Part shown: one piece after another, positions 34,245 through 44,187 of the stretch | How the letters are laid out: every line of letters starts with the position of its first letter | Numbering within the stretch: position 1 is the first letter of the stretch | Assembly (NCBI GenBank): GCA_015680905.1 | Contig: CM027378.1 | Span: forward strand, 59,235,501-59,299,500 | Reading direction: 5' to 3' | DNA: 64,000 bases | Source: Coptis chinensis | Lineage: Eukaryota > Streptophyta > Magnoliopsida > Ranunculales > Ranunculaceae | Notes under the pieces: generated by a model | The model's database searches: none | The model's input: only the letters and a program-made list of their open reading frames with translations | What the model was told of the DNA's origin: nothing | Translations under genes and position numbers: made by a program

Positions 34245-34442
34245 GCGTTCATGAGTTGAAACTAGGGTTTCAAATTGTTAGGGTCAGGTCACGGGAGGGT
34301 AGAGAGTTGGTTGAACAACTCGTATGCTCTCGATCAGTAGCAGAAAAATTGTGAAAAAATAAGAACAATGTTTTTAGTGTTAGTTTTTGTGAATAGTGAA
34401 AACAATTTTGCTAATCTAAACACGCTATAAATAACAAAGCAA

Positions 34443-34459
34443 GATGGCAAGCGACGCCA
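34443..34459 (-). other. R2 primer binding site (tRNA-Asp type)
   Basis: On the minus strand TGGCGTCGCTTGCCATC follows the LTR end TTGTCA with a two-base gap. Athila/Tat-like elements typically use TGGCGCCGTTGCCGGGG, complementary to the 3' end of tRNA-Asp; the first five and several later bases agree. Confidence 0.55.
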
Positions 34460-34461
34460 TT

Positions 34462-34845
34462 TGACAAGTTAATTAAATTAAAATAGACTATCAAATAGTG
34501 AATATAAGATGCGTGAACAATAACTTTATGAATGAGAAAAAGATAGGGAAGAGTTTTTAAATCCACTTTAAGCAAATGATTGATGTGTTTATTGTTCTAG
34601 CACAAATATCTAAGCTTTATGATCCTTATTTAATAACCTACATCTCTATAGTTATTGTTAAACTAGCATGAGAAAAAGCTTATTCACCTATCTCTAGCAT
34701 GAACTCACAATTCCTAGTTCAAATTCAAACACTCCTATCTCTAGAAACAAGGAAGATTTGAACTTTAAGAACAAGCAATATAAATACATCAAATCCTCAC
34801 TTTTGGCTTCATTATAACTCTCTTTCTAATGGAGGTTTTTCGAAC
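34462..34845 (-). repeat. R2 5' LTR, truncated fragment
   Basis: Related to the LTR text at 36950-37310 (ACCTACATCTCTATAG, CTAATGGAGGTTT). It begins at the TG next to the primer site and breaks off at the TAATGGAGGTTTTT block. Confidence 0.55.
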
Positions 34846-34918
34846 ACGACTACTCAAATGGCGCCGCCGTTGTCGGTTTTTAAAAGGGTACTCTAACCTT
34901 CCCCGGTAGCAGCGCCAT
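34846..34918. other. Two head-to-head primer-site-like sequences
   Basis: TGGCGCCGCCGTTGTCGG on the plus strand at 34859-34876 and TGGCGCTGCTACCGGGG on the minus strand at 34917-34901 face each other, 24 bp apart. The second is the primer site of the LTR at 34919. The first follows TTCGAACACGACTACTC, which is the reversed form of text in the neighbouring LTR (35036-35053). It is a relic of recombined or deleted elements. Confidence 0.5.
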
Positions 34919-36228
34919 TGATACTAAATATTTATTATTATATTGATGAACAGTAGATATATAATGTCGTGAACAGTAAATTATGGTGGAAAAACAGTAG
35001 ATAAATACTCTCTAAATCATGTGAGATAAAGGGGAGTAGTCGTGTTCGCCAAACTCTAATTCTTACACTACTTGGATGTGAATATAGATTGCAAATATGC
35101 TTCACTAATAAGAGTCAAAATAGTGGATATGAGGTGAAAACAATGAATTTAAATGATGAATAAAGGTATTAGAAGGGGTTTAATCCGCCACGCGATTCGA
35201 TTGACTATTACTTAGTATCGAATCGCTTGTATTGATTCCTAGTGAAGACCAAGTCCACTTGGATTGAGGTTTCACTAGCAAGAGAATGTAGCTCCACCAT
35301 AAATCTCTTTGGTGGTGGCTCTATACTCTAGTTCTCCATTATGAGCTCTATCTCTAGTTACTCATAATGAAGAACTTGACGTTCTTTTATGCAACATAAT
35401 AAAAACTACTAGCTACTCTTCCTCACATGGCTTCATAAACCTCTTCTAATGGACGTTTAACCTAGTGTCATAGAAATCATTATACTAAAACAATAAGAAT
35501 AAGACATAATTGAAAAGACAATGATTGAAATTAAACTAAAGCTTTTAAATGATTGGGAATTAATGGTGGCTATAATTTCTAAACCTAAAAACTAAAGAAA
35601 GCATAAACCTAATTTAAACTAAGGGTTTGCTAGAAGAGGTAAAGAAAGAGATGTATAGTTTAGCCTTAACTCTCTTTATATAGGAGAGGGTTAGAGTTAC
35701 ATTTTCATGCATGGGCCAAAAAGGGGGACTTTAGGCCTCTAAAGTGAGCCCAAAGTCTATTAGGTCAAGTCTAAAAAGGCCTCAACTGCTGGAAATTACT
35801 TTCATGCCCTTTTCATCTACTTTTATAGTTCTGATTGGGGCAAAGTCATGTCTATTGGAAAGCTAATTCAGAGTCGGTCATTTTGACATAAAGTAAGCCC
35901 AATTTCGAGGCCTGAGTATAAAGATAAGGCCTGTTAATTGTTGACTTTTCTATCCTTTTTCTACCCGGATTGACTTTGATTTCCCAGCTTTGACTGGGCT
36001 TGAAAAATGTTTTTCTCCATGATTCTTGGGTTTTAAATGTAGAACTTCCTTGGCAATCATCTTGACTCATTTTCTATGCAAAAGTGGTGCTTTTAGTCAC
36101 CTAATCAACTTCAAGTCCTGAAATGCACAAAAACACGTAAACAATACTAACTCTTATTTATTATAAACATAATTGGCCTAAATAGAGTACTATTAAGGGG
36201 TTTAAACTATACTTTTGGGTGCTTATCA
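34919..36228 (-). repeat. Athila-like LTR flanked by both a primer site and a polypurine tract
   Basis: 1310 bp, minus strand, TGATAAGCACCCAAAAGTA start at 36228 and TATCA end at 34919. On its interior-facing 3' side is a primer site (34917-34901), and on its other side the polypurine-like GTTTAGGGGTGGTG (36229-36245). Being bordered by both signals marks an LTR shared by tandem copies, as left by unequal recombination between elements. Confidence 0.65.
35675..35682 (-). promoter_or_regulatory. TATA box in LTR 34919-36228
   Basis: TATATAAA on the minus strand in CTCCTATATAAAGAGAG. The same element recurs at 37525-37532, 38479-38486 and 39431-39438, one per LTR copy. Confidence 0.55.
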
Positions 36229-36430
36229 CACCACCCCTAAACAGTATTTTGCTTGTCCTCAAGCAAAGATGAGAAATAAAAACAGATAAGTGGCCAAAAA
36301 TATAGTTTAAACCCCTTAATAGTACTCTATTTAGGCCAATTATGTTTATAATAAATAAGAGTTAGTACTGTTTACGTGTTTTTGTGCATTTCAGAACTTG
36401 AAGTTGATTAGGTGACTAAAAGCACCACTT
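36082..36430. repeat. Inverted repeat of LTR starts (130-bp arms, 89-bp loop)
   Basis: Arms 36082-36211 and 36301-36430 are reverse complements with about two mismatches. The left arm is the start of the minus-strand LTR; the right arm is the same start in plus orientation. The loop (36212-36300) holds the LTR tip and the polypurine region. Transcription across it would give a strong hairpin. Confidence 0.85.
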
Positions 36431-38057
36431 ATGCTAAAATTATAAAACCAATATAATAGGGTCCACTTATGACCCTATTATCCACATATGAGAGAGTAAT
36501 ACCCAATTTCAGAACTGTTTAGAGGGACCACTTATGACTAAAACCAATATAATTAAATTAAGATGTGAAAACAGTAGTTCTAACATGCTAAAATCATTCT
36601 AATCGATCAATAATAAGACTATTTAAAACAGTTGTTATAAAGAGGAGTAATCGTGTTCTCCACTCTTGCTTGTACGTACTTGTAACGAATTTAGACTAAT
36701 CAAACTATTAACTAATAAGAGAGTAATATGAAACATGAAAACAGTAAATTTAAGATGCGAAACAGTGATTTATAAGATGATAAAAGAGAATAGAGAGGGG
36801 TAATCCACTACACGATTCGATTGACTATTAGTTTAGCCCCTCTAATGCTGGGAGAGTTATATGGGAGTAATTGTGTTCGAACCACTCTTGCTTGCACGTA
36901 CTTATAACGAATTTAGTCTAATTAAACTAATCACTAATGAGAGAGCAATTTATAATATGAAAACAATAAATATAAGATTGAAAACAATAGATTTATAGGT
37001 GAGAAAGATAATTAGAGAAGACTTAATCCACCATGCAATTCGATTGACTATTAGTTAGTTATCGAATTGCCTTTCTTGATCCCTAGCAAACAACCTACAT
37101 CTCTATAGTCATTGCCTGACTAGCAAGAGAGATTAGCACCCCCACAAATCTCTTTGATGGGGTTTCTAATCTCTAGCCCCTTGTTATGAATTCTATCTCT
37201 AGAAACTCTCAACAAAAAACTTGAAATTCTAATGTAAAATCAATAACAACTAATAACTAATCATCCTCACATGGCTTCATAAACCCCCTCTAATGGAGGT
37301 TTAACCTTGTTTCATAGGATTCATTAATCTAAAATAGTGAATTAAATACATATATAATAAAACAAGAATTGAATATGATGAACTAAAACTTTATTTGATA
37401 AGGTTTTAATGGAGGCTATAATGCTAACCTACTTAACCTAATTCTCCTAAACTAAATTACAACTATACTAAACTAATTAGAGACTAAGGGAAGAAAAGAG
37501 AGAATAAGTTTAGCCCTAACCCTCTTTATATAGGAGAGGGTTAAGGTTACATTTTTGTGCATGGGCTAAAAAGGGAGACTTTGGGCCTCTAAAGTGAGCC
37601 CAAAGTCTATTAGGTTAAGTATAAAAGGGCTAATTCTGCTGAAAAGTATTTTAGTACTCTTTTCGTCCATTTTTGCAGCTCCGATTTGGACAAGGCTAAT
37701 TCCATTTGAAATCTTATCCTAAGCCAATCGTTTTGATATAAAGTAGGCCCAATTTTGAGGCTCGAGTCCAAAGATACATCCATTTGAAGTTCTGTTGACT
37801 TTTATGTTCTTTTTCTACTATACCCGAATTGACTTTGACTTCCCATTGACTAAGCTTGAAAAAGGCTTTTCTTCATGATTCTTGGGCTTTAAACGTATAA
37901 CTTCCTCAGCAATTATCTTGACTCATTTTCCATGCAAAATGGCTTCTTTAAGCACATAAACAGCTTCAAGACCTAGAATACACAAAAACACGTAAACATA
38001 ATTTGCCTAAATATAATACTATTAAGGGGTTTAAACTACAGTTCTGGGTGCTTATCA
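36431..38057 (-). repeat. LTR copy with internal duplication
   Basis: A minus-strand LTR ending at TTATCA 38057. Its distal part is duplicated: about 36620-36830 and 36850-37050 share GAGTAATCGTGTTC / GAGTAATTGTGTTCGA, CACTCTTGCTTG, CGATTCGATTGACTATTAG and related text. A TATA box is at 37525-37532. No gene. Confidence 0.65.
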
Positions 38058-40042
38058 TTCCCTTCTCCATGATGATATTAGTCTAGAAATCTCACGTAGT
38101 ACTTGAATTATGATTTAATTTTTGAATCTTAGATTAATATGTAGGTAATAATCATTGCATCTTTTCATGAACATTTTATATGAGCATCTTTGATTGTACT
38201 TGGCAGTATTTTTCTAACAAGCAATCATCATCACGTAGCTTCATTAACCCCATGTAACTAAGGTTTTAACCTTGTGTCATTGGATTATCTATATTAAAAC
38301 AGTAAAGTAATGACATTAAAGTAAAGATAATAATTGAATTGAAGAACTAAAGGCTTTTATTGAAATGTTTTAATGGTGGCTACAAACTAAACTAACCCTA
38401 ATTTACTTAACTAAATCTAAGCTAAACTAATAATAAACTAAAGGGAGGAAGGAGAGAATAAGTTTAGCCTTAACCCTCTTTATATAGGAGAGGGTTAGGG
38501 TTACATTTTCGTGCATGGGCCAAAACGGGAGACTTTGGACCTCTAAAGTGAGCCCAAAGTCTATTAGGTTAAGTATAAAAGGGCCAATTCTGCTAAAAAT
38601 TATTTTAGTACTCTTTTCGTCCACTTTTGCAGCTCTGATTTGGACAAGGTTGATTCCATTTGAAATCTTATCTCGAGCCGATCGTTTTGACATAAAGTAG
38701 ACCCAATTCTGAGGCTCGAGTCTAGAGATACACCCATTTGAAGTTCTGTTGACGTTTTTGTTATTTTTCTACCCGAATTGACTTTGACTGAGTTTGAAAA
38801 AAGCTTTTCTTCATGATTCTTGGGCTTTAAATGTAGAACTTCCTTAACAATTATCTTGACTCGTTTTTCATGCAAAATGGCGTCTTTAAGCACATAAACA
38901 GCTTCAAGACCTAGAATACACAAAAACACGTAAACATAATTGACATAAATGTAATACTATTAAGGGGTTTAAACTACAGTTTTGGGTGCTTATCATTCCC
39001 TTCTCCATGATGATATTAGTCTAGAAATCTTATGTAGTACTTGAATTATGATTTAATTTATGAAACTTAGATTAATATGTAGGTAATAATTATTGCATCT
39101 TTTCATGAACATCTTAATTATATGAGCATCTTCGATTGTACTTGGCAGTATTTTTCTAACAAGCAATCATCCTCACGTGGCTTCATTAACCCCCTCTAAT
39201 TGAGGTTTTAGCCTTGTGTCATTGGATTATCTATATTAAAATAGTAAAGTAATGACATTAAAGTAAAGAAAATAATTGAATTGAAGAACTAAAGGCTTTT
39301 ACTGAAAGGTTTTAATGGTGGCTACAAACTAAACTAACCCTAATTTACTTAAGTAAATCTAAACTAAACTAAGCTAAACTAATAATAAACTAAAGGGAGG
39401 AAGGAGAGAATAAGTTTAACCTTAACCCTCTTTATATAGGAGAGGGTTAGGGTTATAGTTTCGTGCATGGGCCAAAAAGGGAGACTTTGGGCTCAAAAGT
39501 GAGCCAAAAGTCCAGTAGGTTAAGTCCAAAAAGGCTAATTATGTAGGAAATTACTTAAGTACCATTTTGTGCACTTTTATAGCTCTGATTTGGGGAAGGC
39601 TGGCTCTATTGGATAGCTTATCCCGAGCCGGTCATTTTAACATAAAGTAGGCCCAATTCCGATGCTCGAGTCCAAAGATACAACTATTTGAAGTTTTGTT
39701 GACTTTTCTATTCTTTTTCTACCCGAATTTTCTTTGACTTCCCAGCTTTGACTGGGCTTGAAAATGGGTTTTCTTCATGATTCTTGGGCTTTAAATGTAG
39801 AACTTTCTCAGAAATTATCTTGACTCGTTTTCGATGCAAAATAACGTCTTTAGGCGCATAAACAACTTTAAGACCTAGAATACACAAAAACAAGTAAACA
39901 TAATTGGCATAAATGTAATACTATTAAGGGGTTTAAACTACAGTTTTGGGTGCTTATCATTCCCTTCTCTATGATGATATTAGTCTAGAAATCTCACATA
40001 ATACTTGAATTATGATTTAATTTTTGAAACTTAGATTAATAT
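38058..40042 (-). repeat. Tandem array of truncated LTR plus inverted interior segment
   Basis: Units 38058-38995 (938 bp), 38996-39959 (964 bp) and a third cut off at 40042 by R4. Each starts TTCCCTTCTC(C/T)ATGATGAT, carries about 160 bp that is the reverse complement of R2 interior sequence (12780-12950), then about 780 bp of minus-strand LTR ending GGGTGCTTATCA. The junction TATTTTTCTAACAAGCAATC is the same in both complete units, so the unit was formed once and then duplicated. No ORF of note. Confidence 0.8.
38479..38486 (-). promoter_or_regulatory. TATA box in tandem LTR unit
   Basis: TATATAAA on the minus strand within CTCCTATATAAAGAGGG; the equivalent in the next unit is 39431-39438. 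Confidence 0.5.
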
Positions 40043-41417
40043 TGATAAGCACATAAATACTACACATGTGTGCCCATATTTATGTTATATTGTCTAGTTA
40101 ACTAATATAAGTTCCTTTGATTAGTCTATTTCCTTGGTTTTACAGAAATCAACGCAAATACTAAGAAACGGACTGAGACTGAGGCCTTTACAGAGTTGTG
40201 AGATTCTTACGTCTTCATTACAGAGAGACTACACAAAACGAGATATGAAATAACATGTGTATGACATTACAAAGATACTGCAAAAAGTTAAGGTACTATT
40301 GTCAAGAGGTCGAGCCAGCGCTGAAGAAGCCTATGTCGAGGCAGGCGCTCTTCTCTAATTCATGAGAATACTTGGTGTTTTCAGAACCTTCTCAGTTTCG
40401 CACTAACCACTTGGATTGTAATTTGGGAAGTTCTAAAAGGATTCAAACACGAAAGGAAAGGTTTCCAAAAGGGATTCCAATGCTTGTACGCCCTAGTGGA
40501 CCTCTATATAAACAAAGGAAGGAGAGAGCTCTTTCTCGCTCGCCCCAACACACAGAATCACAAACCTGAAGACTGAAATTGCTGAAGAAGAAGAAGAAGA
40601 CACTGCTGGAGAAGAGGCTACCATATAGAACGACGGTTTTGTCAATGACTCCTCTCCTTTATTGTCTTGCTTCTTTCATCATGTTTAAAAGTAGCTAAGT
40701 AACAAGCTAGGGCTTAGAGGAAGCCCTAGACTCGCGTAAGATTTTCTTGATTACTGTTTACTGTTCTCAACTTGATTTTAAATGATTAGCTTGATTAATT
40801 TCACTGATTATAGTAGCACTACTTTCATGGACTATATCTCTCTTGATAGTCTTCATGTATTGACTAGTCCATAATTAGATTAAGTGTTGTTATCATCAAA
40901 GCTTTGCCTATACTGTTATTATAAGCTTGTGAAGAGTTGTGCTGTCAGAAGATAGTTCTTGCTAGGAGTTTATACTTATGTGCTGAAAATTCAAGCAACC
41001 TCATACATAGATTTATATAAAATGTACACGATCACATCTTCGAGTAAGCTAGGGTTACCTTTCCCTCATGCTACTTGTACAATAAAAGAGAACTTTAAAT
41101 TAGTGGATTAAGAGAACCTACAAGAGTCTAGGGTGGAATCAAACGCCTTAGTGTTTCCACCATTCATAGTTAATACAAGTTTCATAGTTTTCATAGTATA
41201 ATTAAAATAGTTAGTAGTAAACAATCATCAAATCAACAAACATGATATTCGGATTAGGTTAAATAGTATTGTAGACTTCAGTTATTCCTAAATCACAATC
41301 CTTATGGGTTCGACCTTGTTCTCGCACACCTACTACAATAGACCTTGTGCGCTTGCAAGTAGTAATAGTAATATGAGTTAATTAACCTGTTTATTTAGGT
41401 TGGTTAAATATCTATCA
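40043..41417 (+). repeat. R4 5' LTR
   Basis: 1375 bp with TGATAAGC start and TATCTATCA end, followed by a primer site. A TATA box lies at 40505-40512. Confidence 0.8.
40505..40512 (+). promoter_or_regulatory. TATA box in R4 LTR
   Basis: TATATAAA within GACCTCTATATAAACAAAGG, about 460 bp into the LTR. Downstream is a GAAGAAGAAGAAGAAGA stretch of the kind often found in retrotransposon R/U5. Confidence 0.6.
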
Positions 41418-41423
41418 AGTTTT

Positions 41424-41441
41424 TGGCGCCGCTGCTGGGGA
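41424..41441 (+). other. R4 primer binding site (tRNA-Asp type)
   Basis: TGGCGCCGCTGCTGGGGA, six bases after the LTR end. It differs at two positions from the usual Athila/Tat site TGGCGCCGTTGCCGGGGA. Confidence 0.8.
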
Positions 41442-41639
41442 TTGTAGTGGCATAATTGAATGTTAAAAGAATGTTTCTCGTATTTTGTGATTTTTCGTAG
41501 TTAAAATTAGTCATAGTTATAATTTAAGTTTCTGTATCGTATTTCATGCATAAGACCATAGGAACAAGTTCTTGACCTCGGTGATAAGTTTCCTAAATTT
41601 TTTGAAAACCACCATCTTGCATCGTTCCCCCTGCAATCA

Positions 41640-42404
41640 ATGCTAATCACTTTGAGTTGAAACCCAATCTGCTGGGGCTCCTTCCTAAGTTTAGGGGAAC
41701 GGAGGAGGAAGATCCATATCTTCATGTAGGGGAATTTGAGGATATTTGTGGGACTATTAAGCTTCAACAATTTAGTGACGAAGCTATAAAATTAAAATTA
41801 TTTCCATTTTCTCTTAAAGAAAAAGCCAAGAGTTGGTTTCACACTCTCCCATCGAATTCCATAACGGGATGGGAAAAGTTATGTATTGTGTTTTTAAAGA
41901 ACTTTTTTCATAATCATAAGGCGACTGCTTTCAGAAAAGACTTGTCATCTTAATTTTTGCCAAACTGATGGAGAGTCATTATGGAAGTGTATGGAGGGGT
42001 TTAAGGACATGCTCTTGTAGTGTCCTAACCATGGCCTAGAGTAGGCTAGTGCAGATTCTCTATGAGGGTCTTGATTTTAATTCTAAGGCTATGATTGAGA
42101 CCATGAGTACTGGAGATTTCTATGATAAGACTGTAGATAAAGCGTGAACCTTTTTAGAAGAAGTTTCTTAGAAGGTCCAGCAATGGGAAACTAGCCGTGA
42201 GCCTAAGAAGGTGGCTAGTAGTACACATAATGGTTTGTTTCGCGTTGACAAGGAATTTGACACGAACGCTAGGATGGCCGCTTTAATTAGAAGAGTTGAA
42301 GCTCTCGAGCTAGAAAATAGGCAAACTTTCTAGCTCTAGTTAACAATGTTGATGCCCCGAGTTGTCTTTTGTGTGATAGTCTTGATCACGTTATAGATAA
42401 TTGC
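41640..42404 (+). pseudogene. R4 gag with zinc knuckle
   Basis: 41657-41953 encodes the Retrotrans_gag core: LLPKFRGTEEEDPYLHVGEF, IKLKLFPFSLKEKAKSWFHT and GWEKLCIVFLKNFFHNHKAT. After frameshifts and stops, about 42360-42404 reads CLLCDSLDHVIDNC, a perfect C-x2-C-x4-H-x4-C knuckle. The protein would form the virus-like particle; it is interrupted near 41953, 42147 and 42330. Confidence 0.8.
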
Positions 42405-42733
42405 CCTGACGTAACTGCACAAGTCAATGCTTTTAATTCATACAAAAAGCCAGTCAATAATCCTTTTTTTAACACGTATAACCCTGGGTGGCATAACCAC
42501 CCTAATTTGTCTTGATCTAAAGGTATACATCAGGGAGGTCCCGTGGGTAACTTCTAACCTGGTGCAGCAGTATACACCCCAACCATCGAAACCCTCACCT
42601 TTAGAGGAAACCCTTGCCCAGTTAGCATAATTGGTCCCCAAGTTGGAAGTTCAAATGGGTCAGATTGTTAGTAATTTAAATGAGAGAGAGAAGGGTAAGT
42701 TTCCTAGTCAACCAGTAGCTAACCCAAGGTCAG

Positions 42734-43336
42734 TTGGAAATTGGTTCTAACTTGAACCAAGCTCACCAGGAGCAAGCCAAGTCTATCACTGTTCTTAGGA
42801 GTCGTAAACTTATTGATAATAGGGTTGAGATGCCTAGGGACGCTGAGGTCAGATCTGATCCTATAGAGTGTGAGCAGGAGGAGAGTGATGTAAGTGAATC
42901 AGATGGTCATAATACTTCTAGGAAGGGTGTAGAACTTCCTACTTCTATGGAGACTAACCCTGTGCCATCTTATATACCTAAAGCTTCTTTTCCCCAACGT
43001 TTGATTCAGGCTAAGAAAGGTTCTAATCTTAACAAGATAATGGAGATGTTTAAACAGGTTCAAATTAATATTTCGTTACTTGATGCTATAAAACAAGTTC
43101 CTTCCTATGCCAAGTTTCTTAAAGATTTGTGTACACAAAATCGTAAGTTGAATGTGCACTACAAAGCTTTCCTTACTGAGCAAGGGAGTTCTATTATCCA
43201 AAACCAAACCTTGCCTAAGTTTAGAGATCCAGGATGCCCTAATATTTCCTGTGTTATTGGTAATCATATGATTAAGAAGGCTTTACTTGATCTAGGCGCT
43301 AGTGTTAATTTGTTTCCTTATTCGGTTTATTTATAG
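42734..43336 (+). pseudogene. R4 gag-protease connector and protease start
   Basis: 200 residues. ITVLRSRKLIDNRV is the conserved connector block. Then NKIMEMFKQVQINISLLDAI, an intermediate helical region, CPNISCVIGNHMIKKALLDL and DLGASVNLFPYSVYL, the Athila-type protease active site (DLGAS for D-S/T-G). A TAG at 43334-43336 separates it from the rest of the protease. Confidence 0.8.
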
Positions 43337-44187
43337 CTTGGTCTTGGTAAGTTGAAACCTACGCCAATTACTCTTCAATTGGCAGATAGGTCTATTAGGA
43401 TTCCACGGGGTATTATTGAGGATGTTTTGATTCAGGTTGATAAATTTTATTTTCCTGTTGATTTTATTGTTTTAGATACACAACCTGTTCAAGATCCTAA
43501 ATACCATATTCCGGTAATCTTAGGTCGGCCCTTTTTAGCCACTTATAATGCTATTATTAACTGTCGTAATGGAGTGTTAAAGCTTTCTTTTCATAACATG
43601 ACTACAGAACTTAATGTGTTTAATGTGGGTCAAGAACCTCCTAAACCTGATGATTTTTGGGATGTTAATCTTATTGATAGTATAGTTCACGAGGCTTTCT
43701 TGGAGAGTTATTCTGATGACCCTCTTGGGTCATGCTTAATTAATTATGGTAGTGGTTGTGATGTAGATGATGTCATTTGTGAAGTTAATGTGTTGCTTGA
43801 TGCAACCCCAATTTTAGAAACTTATATGTGGAGAGCCATAATAGAGCCTCTGACTCCATCTGAGTGTACCCCAACTTCTTCCATAGAGTGTCCTCCTAAG
43901 CTAGAGTTGAAACCATTACCTGATACTCTTAAGTATGTCTTTCTGGGACCTGATAATTCTTTACCGGTTATTATTGCTTCTAATCTTGATAGTGAACCAG
44001 AGGGTAAATTGATTAGGGTTCTTAAATAGCATAGAGCAGCTTTAAGGTGGAATATCGCTGAAATTAATGGTATAAGCCCAATTGATTGTATGAATCATAT
44101 TCATCTTGAGAAGGATGCTAAACCAGCTCGTGAGTTTCAGAGACGACTTAATCCTAACATGAAAGAGGTAGTAAGAGCCGAGGTTCT
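43337..44187 (+). pseudogene. R4 protease C-terminal half and RT start
   Basis: 43352-44029: ITLQLADRSIRIPRGIIEDV, FYFPVDFIVLDT and PVILGRPFLATYNAIINCRN complete the protease. After an acidic linker come LKPLPDTLKYVFLG and LPVIIASNL, the lead-in to the RT. Past a TAG at 44027-44029, the frame continues HRAALRWNIAEINGISPIDC, then LNPNMKEVVRAEVL, the first RT block of Athila-like elements, cut at 44187 by R5. Confidence 0.85.

Larger units (their letters stand above)
12400..34845 (-). mobile_element. R2: Athila-like Ty3/gypsy element without RT/integrase, split by nested insertions
   Basis: Minus-strand order from right to left: 5' LTR piece (34845-34462), primer site (34459-34443), leader (34442-34240), insertion of R3 (25136-34239 plus one target copy), leader again (25130-24283), gag start (24282-24134), insertion of CACTA-1 (17213-24133), gag continued (17212-15972), connector (15963-15445), protease (about 15300-14693), FLRAC-domain ORF (14675-14340) and a long 3' non-coding region (14339 to about 12400). 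No RT, RNase H or integrase is readable between the protease and the 3' region, and no 3' LTR was found. The structure is assembled by nesting logic. Confidence 0.7.
40043..44187 (+). mobile_element. R4: Athila-like Ty3/gypsy element, 3'-truncated by R5
   Basis: Plus strand: LTR (40043-41417), primer site (41424-41441), leader, gag (about 41640-42400), connector (42734-43100), protease (about 43270-43640), extension and the first residues of RT (to 44187), where the LTR of R5 begins in mid-gene. The left junction interrupts the tandem array at TAATAT; the expected duplication is AATAT (40038-40042), but no right copy was found. Compared with R2, R4 retains RT-proximal sequence and resembles the autonomous design of the family. 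Confidence 0.85.

Noticed and set aside
38058..40042. CRISPR-like or satellite array
   Set aside because: Repeat units are about 950 bp with LTR content and there are no short repeat-spacer units; this is a plant LTR-derived tandem duplication.
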